From a virus: 48,352 nt of DNA. The stretch spans positions 1 to 48,352 of the IMG/VR virus record IMGVR_UViG_3300034198_015419; one strand, given 5' to 3'. Positions within the stretch are counted from its first letter, which is position 1, and every line of letters starts with the position of its first letter. Made by a program: the position numbers and the translations under genes. Of this stretch, positions 9,693-18,072 are shown piece by piece. Below the pieces are notes generated by a model, which was not told where the DNA came from, did not search any database, and saw nothing but the letters and a program-made list of their open reading frames with translations.

Positions 9693-9716
9693 CATTGCAC
9701 CAAGTTGAGATATACT
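9689..9716 (+). promoter_or_regulatory. Sigma70-type promoter for polymerase-like gene
   Basis: TTGACA at 9689-9694, a 16-nt spacer, and TATACT at 9711-9716. It overlaps the stop of the preceding structural gene and separates an early-type gene from the tail operon. The expected transcript start is close to the GTG at 9723. Confidence 0.7.
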
Positions 9717-9722
9717 AAGGCT

Positions 9723-11027
9723 GTGATAGAACAGCAAAAAACATATCTCAAACTGATTTTACGTGATGGTCACATTCATCCATCACAAGATAAAGTTATT
9801 GCTGCGTTTGTGTATGAGTGTGACACACAACGTAAGTTGTATTACAACTTTGACCATCCCGATCTACCAAAGAATTCCACACTGAAAAAAGTGGTGCAAA
9901 GTCTGACAAACAAAAAAGTGTTTGTGCTCAACAAAAAAACGCACAAATACTTTGTATCTGGACTCAATTTGTACGACGCCAATCTGTTTCAGTTTTTCAA
10001 AGATGGTAATGTGTTTGAACCAAACAAACACAAGTTCTCAGAGACGTTGCAAATGACTCACCACCGCATCAACGGATCTGGAATCATAATTCCGTATGTT
10101 GTGCATCAAAAAGAGTTTGACTCTGAAATTGAGGTTGTAAAAGATTCTCTGAATGGCAAGACTGACACATATTGCTACAAATTTTTCAATGAGGTTGTGA
10201 GTGACACCTTATTTGAAGTGGAACGCAATGGTTTGCACGTAGACACTCCATTGTTCAAATCATATTTTCCAAATGCAAAAGTTGTGGGCGGTAGTGGCGA
10301 AGATGATACGGTGTATACCGAATATCATATCTACAATCCAACTGGACGACCCAGCAACAAGTTTGATAGTGTAAACTATGTTGCACTCAACAAAGCAGAT
10401 GGTTGTCGTGCAAGCTTTTCTTCTAGGTATGCAAATGGCAAACTGTTGATGGTAGACTTTACTGGGTTTCATCCGTATATTGTAGCCAACCTGATTGGTT
10501 ACAAGGTTCCAGATGATGAAACTGTGTACGAGCACTTGGCAAAGCAGTATTATGGTGTCGATACTGTGAGCAAAGATTTATTGTCAAAAGCAAAAAAGCT
10601 GACGATGGTAAATTTGTATGGGCAAATCTCAAAGCAGTATATTCACATTCCATACTTTGAAAAAACAGAAAAGCTAAAAGACAAGTATTGGGAAGTGTTT
10701 ACACAAAAAGGCTACGTCAAAACCCCAATCTATAAGCGCAAGATTACAGCCAATCACATTACTGATCCAAACAAAAACAAGTTGTTTGCATATATTATTC
10801 AAGCCACTGAAACTGAGTATGGATTGAATAGTTTGAGCAACTGCCTCAAATACAGTTTTGGCAAATCCATTAAACCAATTCTCTACATTTACGATAGTAT
10901 TCTGTTTGATATAGACGGCGATGTACCACAATCCGAGATTGACGACATAGTTAACATAATTCGAGGAAATAGGTTCAAAGTTAAGGTTTACGTGGGAAAT
11001 AATTACAATGATTTGAAATTAGTCTAA
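9723..11027 (+). CDS. Divergent family A DNA polymerase-like protein
   Basis: A protein of about 434 residues related to the polymerase domain of DNA polymerase I. Numbered from a possible TTG start at 9705, the landmarks are: EVERNGLHVD (171-180); NPTGRPSNKF (211-220), matching the TGRLSS block; motif A VDFTGFHP with D251; motif B SKAKKLTMVNLYG (294-306) with K297 and Y305; QATETEYG (366-373), matching QATAAD; and motif C YIYDSILF with D397. Both metal-binding aspartates are kept, but the motif B arginine is leucine and the motif C glutamate is serine. No 3'-5' or 5'-3' exonuclease motifs were found in the N-terminal 170 residues. The TTG at 9705 lies inside the promoter, so GTG at 9723 is preferred. 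Activity is uncertain: it could be a reduced polymerase, a primase-like enzyme or a structural derivative. Confidence 0.7.
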   Translation: MIEQQKTYLKLILRDGHIHPSQDKVIAAFVYECDTQRKLYYNFDHPDLPKNSTLKKVVQSLTNKKVFVLNKKTHKYFVSGLNLYDANLFQFFKDGNVFEPNKHKFSETLQMTHHRINGSGIIIPYVVHQKEFDSEIEVVKDSLNGKTDTYCYKFFNEVVSDTLFEVERNGLHVDTPLFKSYFPNAKVVGGSGEDDTVYTEYHIYNPTGRPSNKFDSVNYVALNKADGCRASFSSRYANGKLLMVDFTGFHPYIVANLIGYKVPDDETVYEHLAKQYYGVDTVSKDLLSKAKKLTMVNLYGQISKQYIHIPYFEKTEKLKDKYWEVFTQKGYVKTPIYKRKITANHITDPNKNKLFAYIIQATETEYGLNSLSNCLKYSFGKSIKPILYIYDSILFDIDGDVPQSEIDDIVNIIRGNRFKVKVYVGNNYNDLKLV

Positions 11028-11036
11028 ACTTCATCA

Positions 11037-11044
11037 TATTTATA
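11037..11044 (+). promoter_or_regulatory. ATATTTATA element 3 nt before ATG
   Basis: TATTTATA ending 3 nt before the ATG at 11048, with no Shine-Dalgarno in the 20-nt gap after the polymerase-like gene. Same geometry as the copies at 3188 and 25263. Candidate late promoter. Confidence 0.45.
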
Positions 11045-11047
11045 TTC

Positions 11048-12931
11048 ATGATGAAGTTTGAGTCTATTATAAACGACGCTTGCTGCGATGACCGTATCAA
11101 AGACGGCGTGTTACGAATTGATAATCCAGAGCATGTATTTGTGCTGCAAGAGTATCTGGAAAAGGCTGGTTACTCAATGGATTATATTGTGGAAAACACT
11201 GCTGAATTGTTTGAAGCAGGTAGATTCCCAGAGCGTCAAGCTTACAACAAAGATGGTATTTTGGTTACGTTCCCCAGCAAAGAATACCGTGATCGTGCCG
11301 TTGACAAAGGAACCCACTTTGCAGAAAATCCGAAAAAGAATGTGGGAACATTGTATGCACCCGGCGACTCTGGCGACTTGTCAACTGCCGACGTTTCCAA
11401 GGCAACTCAAGACTCGTCAGAAGAAGACAAACAAGATAAATCTGACACAGTATCTCTTGACAAAGAACTGAACAAAAAGATCGCTGGTGATGACAAGGTA
11501 GATAATCGTTCAACCAAGGAAAAGGTTCAAGATGCACAAGCGGTAACAGCAATGTTGGTATCTGATGTACCATTGGTCAACTATAGTGTTGATGAAGCTG
11601 TTCGATATGGGTTCTACAACAAAGGATTTGATTGGTACGACAATGACGGAAATTTCTTGGGTGAACAAATTTATGATGAATCAACTGGCCAATCAATGAT
11701 TCAAGCAGAACGTGCTCCAGCAAAATCGGCAGCTACTATAAAGACCAAATGCGATGCCAAAAAAATGGAGACATACATCAATCTTGAAATCAACAAAAAG
11801 AATTCAAAAGATGCAACTGCAAAAATTATTGCGGGAAAGTTGGTAGCAAATGATAAAATAAAACAATCTAAAGAGTTGGGTAACTTGTCTTGTGAAATTA
11901 CAAATCCAATTTTTGCTAACATAAAAGGCACGTCAAAAACTGATCTGATATTTTTCACTGACAAAAACAAAATTAAAGCCAGCCTAAAAGATCAAGGCGC
12001 ACAAGTTTGTAGTGCTCAAAATGCCGAAATCAATTCGGTGGTATCAGCAGTGTTGAAGGACACCAACGAATCTGAAAAAGTGATGAACGATATTTCTTCG
12101 TTTATTATGCAAGGCTTAGAGAAGAGCTTCTATGTACCTCTAAAAGATAGTGTCAAAGAGCAACTCAACAAAAGCCTAACATCAGCAATCAAAGGCGAAG
12201 CTTCTCCAGAAGAAATCAAACGACAAGCTGAACAAGTCAAAAAGATCATTCAACAAAACAAAGATTATGTTGAAAACGGCGAAATTCCAGTTGATGTCAC
12301 CCAAATCATGGCGACGTTGAACGGTTTGTTTGTTCAACAACCTCGCAGAACCATGATTATCGAAGAGCTTGCAACTGGTAAGCGCAGATTTGCAGTGCAA
12401 GGCAAGCCCGATTCTGTAGACTGTGTAGCTGATTACATGATGACGTGGAATTGCGCTGGTGATTATCATTTGTATCCAGTTTCCGAGTTCATTAAACAAA
12501 ACAATGGAAACATATCGTTTAGGTTTTCAAATCGTGGTGGCACCCGTGGTATTTCTATCAGAGGCGACATTAAAGCAAAAGCTAAAAAGTCTATGAAAGA
12601 AGCCCAGCTTGATGAAGGTGCTATGGACATCATCAAAAATTTGGGAGCGGACATAGCAAAGTATTTTTCCGATGTGTGGTCCAAAATTAAGTCATTGACC
12701 GGTGAATTGAAAACTTATTTCATGCAACTCTGGGAATATGTCAAGAGTGGATTGCAATCTATCTATGAAATGGTACTTCGATTTGGCAATTTGTTGCAAT
12801 CGTGGATAGCACAAGGTTGGCAAACGTTCACCAGCGTACTTGGATTTGAAGGTGAAGGCACCGGAGCATGGGTATGGCAAATGCCAACATCGTCTACAGC
12901 GGTCAATGAACCAGACACAACTGAAGTATGA
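11048..12931 (+). CDS. Unknown protein, probably virion-associated
   Basis: A 627-residue protein I do not recognise. The N-terminal 100 residues are compact and include RFPERQAYNKDGILVTFPS and a GTHF segment. Then comes a low-complexity acidic/serine stretch (about 105-165), a lysine-rich helical middle (about 230-440), a small domain with RRTMIIEELATGKRRF, and a C-terminal amphipathic part with many aromatic residues (about 525-600: KYFSDVW, YFMQLWEYV, LLQSWIAQGWQ). No signal peptide. The late-type element directly before it and the neighbouring tail genes suggest a structural or injected protein. It overlaps the next gene by 4 nt. Confidence 0.55.
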   Translation: MMKFESIINDACCDDRIKDGVLRIDNPEHVFVLQEYLEKAGYSMDYIVENTAELFEAGRFPERQAYNKDGILVTFPSKEYRDRAVDKGTHFAENPKKNVGTLYAPGDSGDLSTADVSKATQDSSEEDKQDKSDTVSLDKELNKKIAGDDKVDNRSTKEKVQDAQAVTAMLVSDVPLVNYSVDEAVRYGFYNKGFDWYDNDGNFLGEQIYDESTGQSMIQAERAPAKSAATIKTKCDAKKMETYINLEINKKNSKDATAKIIAGKLVANDKIKQSKELGNLSCEITNPIFANIKGTSKTDLIFFTDKNKIKASLKDQGAQVCSAQNAEINSVVSAVLKDTNESEKVMNDISSFIMQGLEKSFYVPLKDSVKEQLNKSLTSAIKGEASPEEIKRQAEQVKKIIQQNKDYVENGEIPVDVTQIMATLNGLFVQQPRRTMIIEELATGKRRFAVQGKPDSVDCVADYMMTWNCAGDYHLYPVSEFIKQNNGNISFRFSNRGGTRGISIRGDIKAKAKKSMKEAQLDEGAMDIIKNLGADIAKYFSDVWSKIKSLTGELKTYFMQLWEYVKSGLQSIYEMVLRFGNLLQSWIAQGWQTFTSVLGFEGEGTGAWVWQMPTSSTAVNEPDTTEV

Positions 12932-13326
12932 TGTACCAAAAACAATTGCTGTGTACATTCACAACCAGCGACAAATATCTTGAGGTTGTGAATGACATCA
13001 AGAAAGTGTACACACTCACCGACAACAAAATCTTTTTGTTCGTTAATGAAAAAAATCTACGGGAAGTGTATATGACCTTTAACGTGGTCAAAGATCCAAG
13101 CAGCAAGGTCAAGTATCCAAACACGATCAGCGTTCACAGAAAAAAGCAAACCAACACGTTGTATACACTCAACGCAATGAACAAACTCATTGCAGACGAG
13201 AACAATGGTGTGCTTGACAAGTCATTTCAATTGAACTGGGATTTATACAAAAATAGCATCATACTTGTATCAGATCCCGGTGTAAAAATAGTCGGATTAA
13301 AATTATTTTCCATCTTGTCTGCTTGA
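12928..13326 (+). CDS. Unknown conserved-looking phage protein
   Basis: A 132-residue protein starting in an ATGA overlap with the preceding gene, so translation is probably coupled. It is basic and globular-looking, with a central SVHRKKQTNTLYTLNAMNK and NNGVLDKSFQLNWDLYKN. I recall similar proteins as unannotated entries in T4-like phages of aquatic bacteria, but no function. It is not RegA by sequence. It ends 132 nt before gp32, separated by a probable promoter region. Confidence 0.55.
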   Translation: MMYQKQLLCTFTTSDKYLEVVNDIKKVYTLTDNKIFLFVNEKNLREVYMTFNVVKDPSSKVKYPNTISVHRKKQTNTLYTLNAMNKLIADENNGVLDKSFQLNWDLYKNSIILVSDPGVKIVGLKLFSILSA

Positions 13327-13339
13327 TAGTTATTATAGC

Positions 13340-13368
13340 TTGATTTCGATGAGACCATAGTGTACATT
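13340..13368 (+). promoter_or_regulatory. Possible promoter in the gap before gp32
   Basis: The 131-nt gap 13327-13458 holds TTGATT (13340-13345), a 17-nt spacer and TACATT (13363-13368), a weak sigma70-like match. The rest of the gap is AT-rich near gp32 and shows no convincing hairpin. T4 regulates gene 32 by gp32 binding to its leader; the AT-rich stretch before this ATG could serve similarly, which is inference. Confidence 0.3.
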
Positions 13369-13458
13369 GATTTCAAGTTGGTTACATCACCGCTGTTTCG
13401 AGTGGAACAGATGATGATTAACTACTTAATCGTTAGATAATTAAACACATAACTAATT

Positions 13459-14310
13459 ATGGCATTAAACATTGCTCAACTAAAGAGTCGCCTTAACTCT
13501 CTTCAAAATCAAGGCTCCACAAACAAAAAGTCCGATCTTATCTGGAAGCCAAAGCCTGGCAAGCAAGTTGTACGTATTGTTCCGTACAAGTTCAATCCAG
13601 AAAATCCGTTCATCGAACTCAAGTTCCATTATAACATCAACGGCAAGACCTATCTGTCTCCAGACAGCTTTGGTCGCCCAGATCCTATCGTGGAATTTGC
13701 TAATCGTTTGAAGAAGACTGGTTCCAAGGAAGATTGGCAGATGGGTCGTAAGATGGAACCCAAGATGCGCACGTTTGCTCCTATCATCGTTCGTGGTGAA
13801 GAAGCTGAAGGTGTGAAGTTCTGGGGCTTCGGCAAGACTGTGTATCAAGAGATTGGTGCATTGATTCTTGACGGAGAATACGGTGATATTACCGACGTGT
13901 TGAACGGTCGGGATATTACTGTGGAATTCAAGACGGGCGAAGAGTCTGGCAAGAGTTTCCCAGTCACCACAATCCGTCCTCGTCCAAACGTTTCACCTGC
14001 GGTTGATCCAAAGAATGCAGCGTTGGTCGAGGGTCTGAAGAATCAGTCCAACATTTTGGATTTGTTCCCAGAACTTAGCTATGACGAACTCAAGGACGTT
14101 ATGGATAAGTGGCTCAACCCTGAACAAGCCGAGGAGGAAGCTGCTCCTACCACTGTCGCTGCTGACGCAGATGACGAGGTGAGTGTGCCTACGCCTGCTC
14201 CAGCAGCAAAGGCATCGGCAAAGCCAGCAGCATCTCCTAGTGCTGCAAAGGCTAAGGCTGGTGGATCTGAAGATGTTTCAAAAGCATTTGACGATCTGTT
14301 TAACTCCTAA
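13459..14310 (+). CDS. 32: Single-stranded DNA-binding protein gp32
   Basis: A 283-residue gp32 homologue, which coats single-stranded DNA at the replication fork and in recombination. The N-terminal basic arm carries the LKSRLNSLQ cooperative-binding type motif, followed by the OB-fold core (about 25-200) with SDLIWKPKPGKQVVRIVP. After an alanine/proline-rich linker (about 230-265) it ends in an acidic, aromatic tail, DVSKAFDDLFNS, like the partner-binding tail of T4 gp32. There is no cysteine anywhere, so the zinc site of T4 gp32 is absent; the corresponding part reads YLSPDSFGRPDP. It stands alone between a promoter-like gap and a strong hairpin, consistent with separate high expression, and uvsX follows. 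Confidence 0.88.
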   Translation: MALNIAQLKSRLNSLQNQGSTNKKSDLIWKPKPGKQVVRIVPYKFNPENPFIELKFHYNINGKTYLSPDSFGRPDPIVEFANRLKKTGSKEDWQMGRKMEPKMRTFAPIIVRGEEAEGVKFWGFGKTVYQEIGALILDGEYGDITDVLNGRDITVEFKTGEESGKSFPVTTIRPRPNVSPAVDPKNAALVEGLKNQSNILDLFPELSYDELKDVMDKWLNPEQAEEEAAPTTVAADADDEVSVPTPAPAAKASAKPAASPSAAKAKAGGSEDVSKAFDDLFNS

Positions 14311-14322
14311 TCACAAATAAAA

Positions 14323-14356
14323 ATAGCTGGGCAGGTTTTTATGCCTGCCCAGCTAT
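14323..14356 (+). terminator. Strong hairpin after gp32
   Basis: Perfect 13-bp stem (14323-14335 with 14344-14356, ATAGCTGGGCAGG arm) and an 8-nt loop. The T run lies in the loop rather than after the stem, so it may terminate poorly and act instead as a 3' end that protects gp32 mRNA. Confidence 0.75.
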
Positions 14357-14368
14357 CTAAGTATAGTT

Positions 14369-15508
14369 ATGGCAAAAAAAGCAAACACACAAACATCTGA
14401 CCGAGACGACCTAATTGATCTACTTCAAGTTGAGCTTAACAAAGCCAACAAGAATGGTGGAAAGATTGCGTACACTCTCGACGAAAAAGATAATCCAACT
14501 GATATTACAGATTGGGTTAGCACGGGTTCATCAATTCTGGATCTTGCGATTAGCAACAGACCGTTTGGTGGATTGCCCGTAGGAAGAATGGTAGAGTTCA
14601 ACGGTCTTGAAGGTACTGGCAAAAGTTTGGTGTCTGCACACGTTGTGGCAGAAACTCAGAAAAAGGGTGGTGTAGCAGTGTTGATTGACACTGAAAACGC
14701 TGGTTCTCCTGAGTTTTGGGCTAGTTTGGGTGTGGATCTCAAAAAGATGTTGTACGTTCAGTGTGAAACTGTTGAAGACATCTTTGAACAAATGGAAAAA
14801 ATGATCACCATTGTTCGTAAAAGCAACAAAGATCGTATTCTTACAATCATTGTTGACTCTGTAGCCGCTGCTTCTACAAAGGCAGAGCTTGAGAGTGAGC
14901 ATGGTAAGGATGGTTATGCAACTGGTAAGAGTATCATTATCAGCAAGGCTATGCGAAAGATTACCAACATGATTGGCAAACAGAAGGTGTTGACCATCTT
15001 CACCAATCAATTGCGTCAGAATCTAAATGCTATGGCATTTGGTGACAAGTACGTGGTAAGTGGTGGTAAAGCTCTTGCGTATCATTGTAGCGTTCGTGTT
15101 CGTTTGAACAACACTGGTAAGCTCAAGAAGGGTGAGGAAATCATCGGTAATGAGTGTAAGGCAGTGGTGGTCAAGAACAGAATGGGTCCGCCTCAACGTC
15201 TTGCAAACTTCGATATCTATTTTGATAGCGGAATTGCAGACTATAGTAGCTGGGTTAAAGTTCTCAAGGACAATAATCTAATCAAACAAGGTGGTGCGTA
15301 CTACACCTATACCAAGGCTGACGGTAGTGAATGGAAGTTCCAATCCAAGGACTTTATTTCTACTCTACAATCCGATAACAAACTCAAGGAAGAAATTTAC
15401 TTGAAGATTTGTGATTCGGTGATTATGAAATATAAAGACCCAAACAGCAAGATTGTGGAAGATGCTGAGGTAGCAACGGACGAAGAAGACGCTGGTGCCG
15501 AAGAATAA
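14369..15508 (+). CDS. uvsX: RecA-like recombinase UvsX
   Basis: A 379-residue strand-exchange recombinase. Walker A is GLEGTGKS (79-86), closer to bacterial RecA than the T4 UvsX form. The LIDTEN segment (about 105-110) carries the likely catalytic glutamate E109, and Walker B is ILTIIVDS with D163. The DNA-binding loop and core end with SGGKALAYHCSVRVRL and the NRMGPP segment typical of UvsX. The C-terminal tail is acidic. UvsX forms filaments on gp32-coated DNA and starts recombination-dependent replication. It follows gp32 by 58 nt and precedes RNase H by 9 nt, so the three probably work and are expressed together. Confidence 0.9.
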   Translation: MAKKANTQTSDRDDLIDLLQVELNKANKNGGKIAYTLDEKDNPTDITDWVSTGSSILDLAISNRPFGGLPVGRMVEFNGLEGTGKSLVSAHVVAETQKKGGVAVLIDTENAGSPEFWASLGVDLKKMLYVQCETVEDIFEQMEKMITIVRKSNKDRILTIIVDSVAAASTKAELESEHGKDGYATGKSIIISKAMRKITNMIGKQKVLTIFTNQLRQNLNAMAFGDKYVVSGGKALAYHCSVRVRLNNTGKLKKGEEIIGNECKAVVVKNRMGPPQRLANFDIYFDSGIADYSSWVKVLKDNNLIKQGGAYYTYTKADGSEWKFQSKDFISTLQSDNKLKEEIYLKICDSVIMKYKDPNSKIVEDAEVATDEEDAGAEE

Positions 15509-15517
15509 TAAACAATC

Positions 15518-16585
15518 ATGAGTGGCTTCACTTCAAACGAAAAGAAGCGACTGTTCTCGCTGTTTGAGAACGTAAAGGATGAAATCGGAGTTGACGGTCT
15601 CAAAAAAACCGTCAACTCCGACGTACTCCTAGTCGATGGCTTAAATACTTTCATTCGCTCATTTATGGCTGTGCCATCTATGAATGATGATGGAATGCAC
15701 ACTGGAGGCATCGCTGGCTTTCTTAAAAGCATTGGTTATGCAATCAAACTGCTGGGACCAACCCGTGTAGTAGTTGTATTCGATGGAACTGGCGGTAGTC
15801 AGAAACGTCGCAAGATTTATCCAGACTACAAGAAGGGTCGTAGAACTCGTATTCGTTTCAATCGTACATACGAAGAAATGAGTGGGTCCGATCTTGAGGA
15901 AAAAAATCTCAAGTTGGAATTGCTTCGGTTGATCAACTATCTCGACGTGTTGCCGTTGACTACAATGTCAATAGACAATATTGAAGCAGATGATACCATT
16001 GCATATCTGGCTGAACAAACTTTCAAGGACAGCAATGTCACTATCATGTCATCTGACAAGGACTTTTTGCAGCTTGCCAGTGACAAAATCAAAATTTGGA
16101 GCCCAACCAAAAAGAAAATCTTTGGGTGCAAGGAAATTATTGATGAGTATGGAGTGAGTTGTAGTAACTTTGTACTGTATCGTACTATGGAAGGTGATGA
16201 TAGCGACAATATTCCAGGCATTGAAGGCGCAGGTCTCAAGCGTATTTTGCAAGCTTATCCATTTCTTGCAGATGAACGTGAAAGCAACCTTCAAGAAATC
16301 TACAACTATTCAGAAAATCACAAAGGAAAATACAAGCTTTATGAGCGTGTATTGGCTGATAAGCTGACAATGGAAAGAAACTTTGAATTGATGCAACTCA
16401 AAAGCACACAAATTCAAAGCTTTACTCAACTGCGCATTGAAGAAATCGTGCAGAAACCAGTGCCCCGAATCAACAAACTAGCCTTTAGCAAGTTGATCAA
16501 CGAAGACAAAATGTGGAGTAATCTACCAAATTACAACGTTTGGTTGAGCGAAACATGGGGTAAAATCAACAGCTTTGTGCTGTAA
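15518..16585 (+). CDS. rnh: RNase H, FEN-1-type 5' nuclease
   Basis: A 355-residue flap endonuclease-family protein that removes RNA primers and 5' flaps during lagging-strand synthesis. Visible metal-binding motifs are LLVDGLNTFIRSF (D40), VVVVFDGTGGSQKRRKIYP, IEADDTIAYLAE, SSDKDFLQL and GDDSDNIPGIEGAG. The order and spacing match T4 RNase H. About 35 residues precede the first catalytic aspartate, more than usual, and this extension is encoded by a perfect 13-bp hairpin. No start codon lies between the hairpin and LLVDG, so the extension is probably translated. It lies between uvsX and the gp41 promoter. Confidence 0.88.
   Translation: MSGFTSNEKKRLFSLFENVKDEIGVDGLKKTVNSDVLLVDGLNTFIRSFMAVPSMNDDGMHTGGIAGFLKSIGYAIKLLGPTRVVVVFDGTGGSQKRRKIYPDYKKGRRTRIRFNRTYEEMSGSDLEEKNLKLELLRLINYLDVLPLTTMSIDNIEADDTIAYLAEQTFKDSNVTIMSSDKDFLQLASDKIKIWSPTKKKIFGCKEIIDEYGVSCSNFVLYRTMEGDDSDNIPGIEGAGLKRILQAYPFLADERESNLQEIYNYSENHKGKYKLYERVLADKLTMERNFELMQLKSTQIQSFTQLRIEEIVQKPVPRINKLAFSKLINEDKMWSNLPNYNVWLSETWGKINSFVL
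15586..15620 (+). promoter_or_regulatory. Perfect 13-bp hairpin inside the RNase H coding region
   Basis: CGGAGTTGACGGT (15586-15598) pairs exactly with 15608-15620; the 9-nt loop is A-rich. It encodes residues 23-35 of RNase H, just before the first catalytic aspartate. Candidate translational or transcriptional brake; it has no following T run. Confidence 0.6.
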
Positions 16586-16609
16586 TCTCAACAACAGGCT
16601 TCATATAAG

Positions 16610-16638
16610 TTGATACATGGACATCTGTCCTGTATCAT
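16610..16638 (+). promoter_or_regulatory. Promoter with dyad symmetry before gp41
   Basis: TTGATA (16610-16615), 17-nt spacer, TATCAT (16633-16638). The same DNA is an inverted repeat: TGATACA (16611-16617) and TGTATCA (16631-16637), with inner GGAC/GTCC arms and one bulged base. It may be an operator over a promoter, or a terminator hairpin of the RNase H transcript. Confidence 0.5.
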
Positions 16639-16670
16639 AGACTTCAACATACAGATAAGAGGAAAATAGA

Positions 16671-18059
16671 ATGAGCGAAAAACATATTATTGATAACCTA
16701 CAAAAGTTCGGTAGTGAGTTCCAGATCAAGTGTATATCTGGATTGGTCAGTGATCGTCCGTTTATGGAACGATTGGCAGATATCGTAGAGGCAGAATTTT
16801 TCCAAAGTGATGCCCACAAGTGGATCGTCAAGGAAAGTGTAAAATACTTTCTTGATTACAAAGATCTACCTACACTTAATGTGTTCAAGGTAAAGCTGGA
16901 AACCGTCAACAGCGACGTGCTAAAAGCCAGCATCGTCAACAACCTCAAGGTCATTTATCAGAAGATGAATGATGGTGACTTGGTGTTTATCAAGGAACAA
17001 TTCTTGGAGTTTTGCAAAAACCAAAAGCTCAAGAATGCAATCACCGAAGCTGTTGATTTGCTGGGTACTGGTGAGTATGAAAAGATCAAGACCAAGGTTG
17101 ACGAAGCCCTCAAGGCTGGTATGGAAAGAAATTTGGGTCATAGCTACGACGAAGAAGTTGACAAGCGTATGACCTTGATGGCTCGTAACGCTGTACCAAC
17201 CAAATGGGAAGTTATCGACACTATCATGGATGGTGGTCTTGGACCTGGTGAGCTTGGGGTTATTACAGCTTGCGCTGGTAGTGGTAAAAGCTGGGTGTTG
17301 AGTAAGATTGGTGCAGAAGCCATGAAGCAAGGCAGAAATGTTTTGCACTTCACACTTGAGTTGAATGAAAACTACGTGGGTCTTCGTTATGACTCATGCT
17401 TCACGGGAATTGATTTCCAAAACATTCGTAACAACGTGGAAGTTGTTAAGCAAAAGATTGCTGAAGTTCCAGGCAAACTAAAGATCAAATATTTTCCAAT
17501 CAAAACAGTATCGGCACACAGTCTCAAGAGTCATTGTGAACGTATTCAAATGTTGGGAACAAAAATCGACATGATTATTGTGGACTACGCAGACATTCTG
17601 CGTCCTATCCAAAGTGATCGTAACAGCAACAGCTACAGCGAAGCTGGTGGTATCTACGAAGAGTTGCGTAGTATTGCTGGTGAATTGCAAGTTCCAGTTT
17701 GGACTGCATCACAAAGCAATCGTGCAGCTATGGAAGAAGATATCATTCAGGCAAACAACATTGCTGATAGTTATCGCAAAATTATGACTGCTGACTTTGT
17801 TATGAGCTTGAGCCGCAAGGTGCAAGACAAGCAAAGCCACACCGCACGATTCCACATCATCAAGAATCGTTTCGGACCAGACGGTTTGACATTCCCAGCA
17901 AAAATGAATGCTGGTTGTGGACATATCGAATTGTACAGTGAAAACAGCCGTGAGGGTGTTGCACTTCAAAATGAGATGATGAACGGAGAAAATCAAGTAA
18001 AAAGTGTGCTTAAAAACAAGTGGAACGCTCACAACGTTGATGACGATGACACTGAATAA
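16671..18059 (+). CDS. 41: Replicative DNA helicase gp41
   Basis: A 462-residue DnaB-type hexameric helicase. The N-terminal helical domain covers about 1-150. The RecA-like core has Walker A in CAGSGKSW (about 202-208), the FTLELNENYVGLRYD segment with the catalytic glutamate, Walker B MIIVDYADIL (about 300), and a glutamine sensor in PVWTASQSNRA. The core ends with HIIKNRFGPDGLTFP. It unwinds DNA 5'-3' ahead of gp43 and recruits primase. AAGAGGAAAA before the ATG is a good ribosome-binding site. A gp61-type primase is not in this window. Confidence 0.88.
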   Translation: MSEKHIIDNLQKFGSEFQIKCISGLVSDRPFMERLADIVEAEFFQSDAHKWIVKESVKYFLDYKDLPTLNVFKVKLETVNSDVLKASIVNNLKVIYQKMNDGDLVFIKEQFLEFCKNQKLKNAITEAVDLLGTGEYEKIKTKVDEALKAGMERNLGHSYDEEVDKRMTLMARNAVPTKWEVIDTIMDGGLGPGELGVITACAGSGKSWVLSKIGAEAMKQGRNVLHFTLELNENYVGLRYDSCFTGIDFQNIRNNVEVVKQKIAEVPGKLKIKYFPIKTVSAHSLKSHCERIQMLGTKIDMIIVDYADILRPIQSDRNSNSYSEAGGIYEELRSIAGELQVPVWTASQSNRAAMEEDIIQANNIADSYRKIMTADFVMSLSRKVQDKQSHTARFHIIKNRFGPDGLTFPAKMNAGCGHIELYSENSREGVALQNEMMNGENQVKSVLKNKWNAHNVDDDDTE

Positions 18060-18072
18060 TGCATATTTATGA

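Noticed and set aside
14323-14356. tRNA-like or other structured RNA downstream of gp32
   Set aside because: It is a single long stem-loop without cloverleaf arms. No tRNA cloverleaf was seen anywhere, though a tRNA search program was not available.
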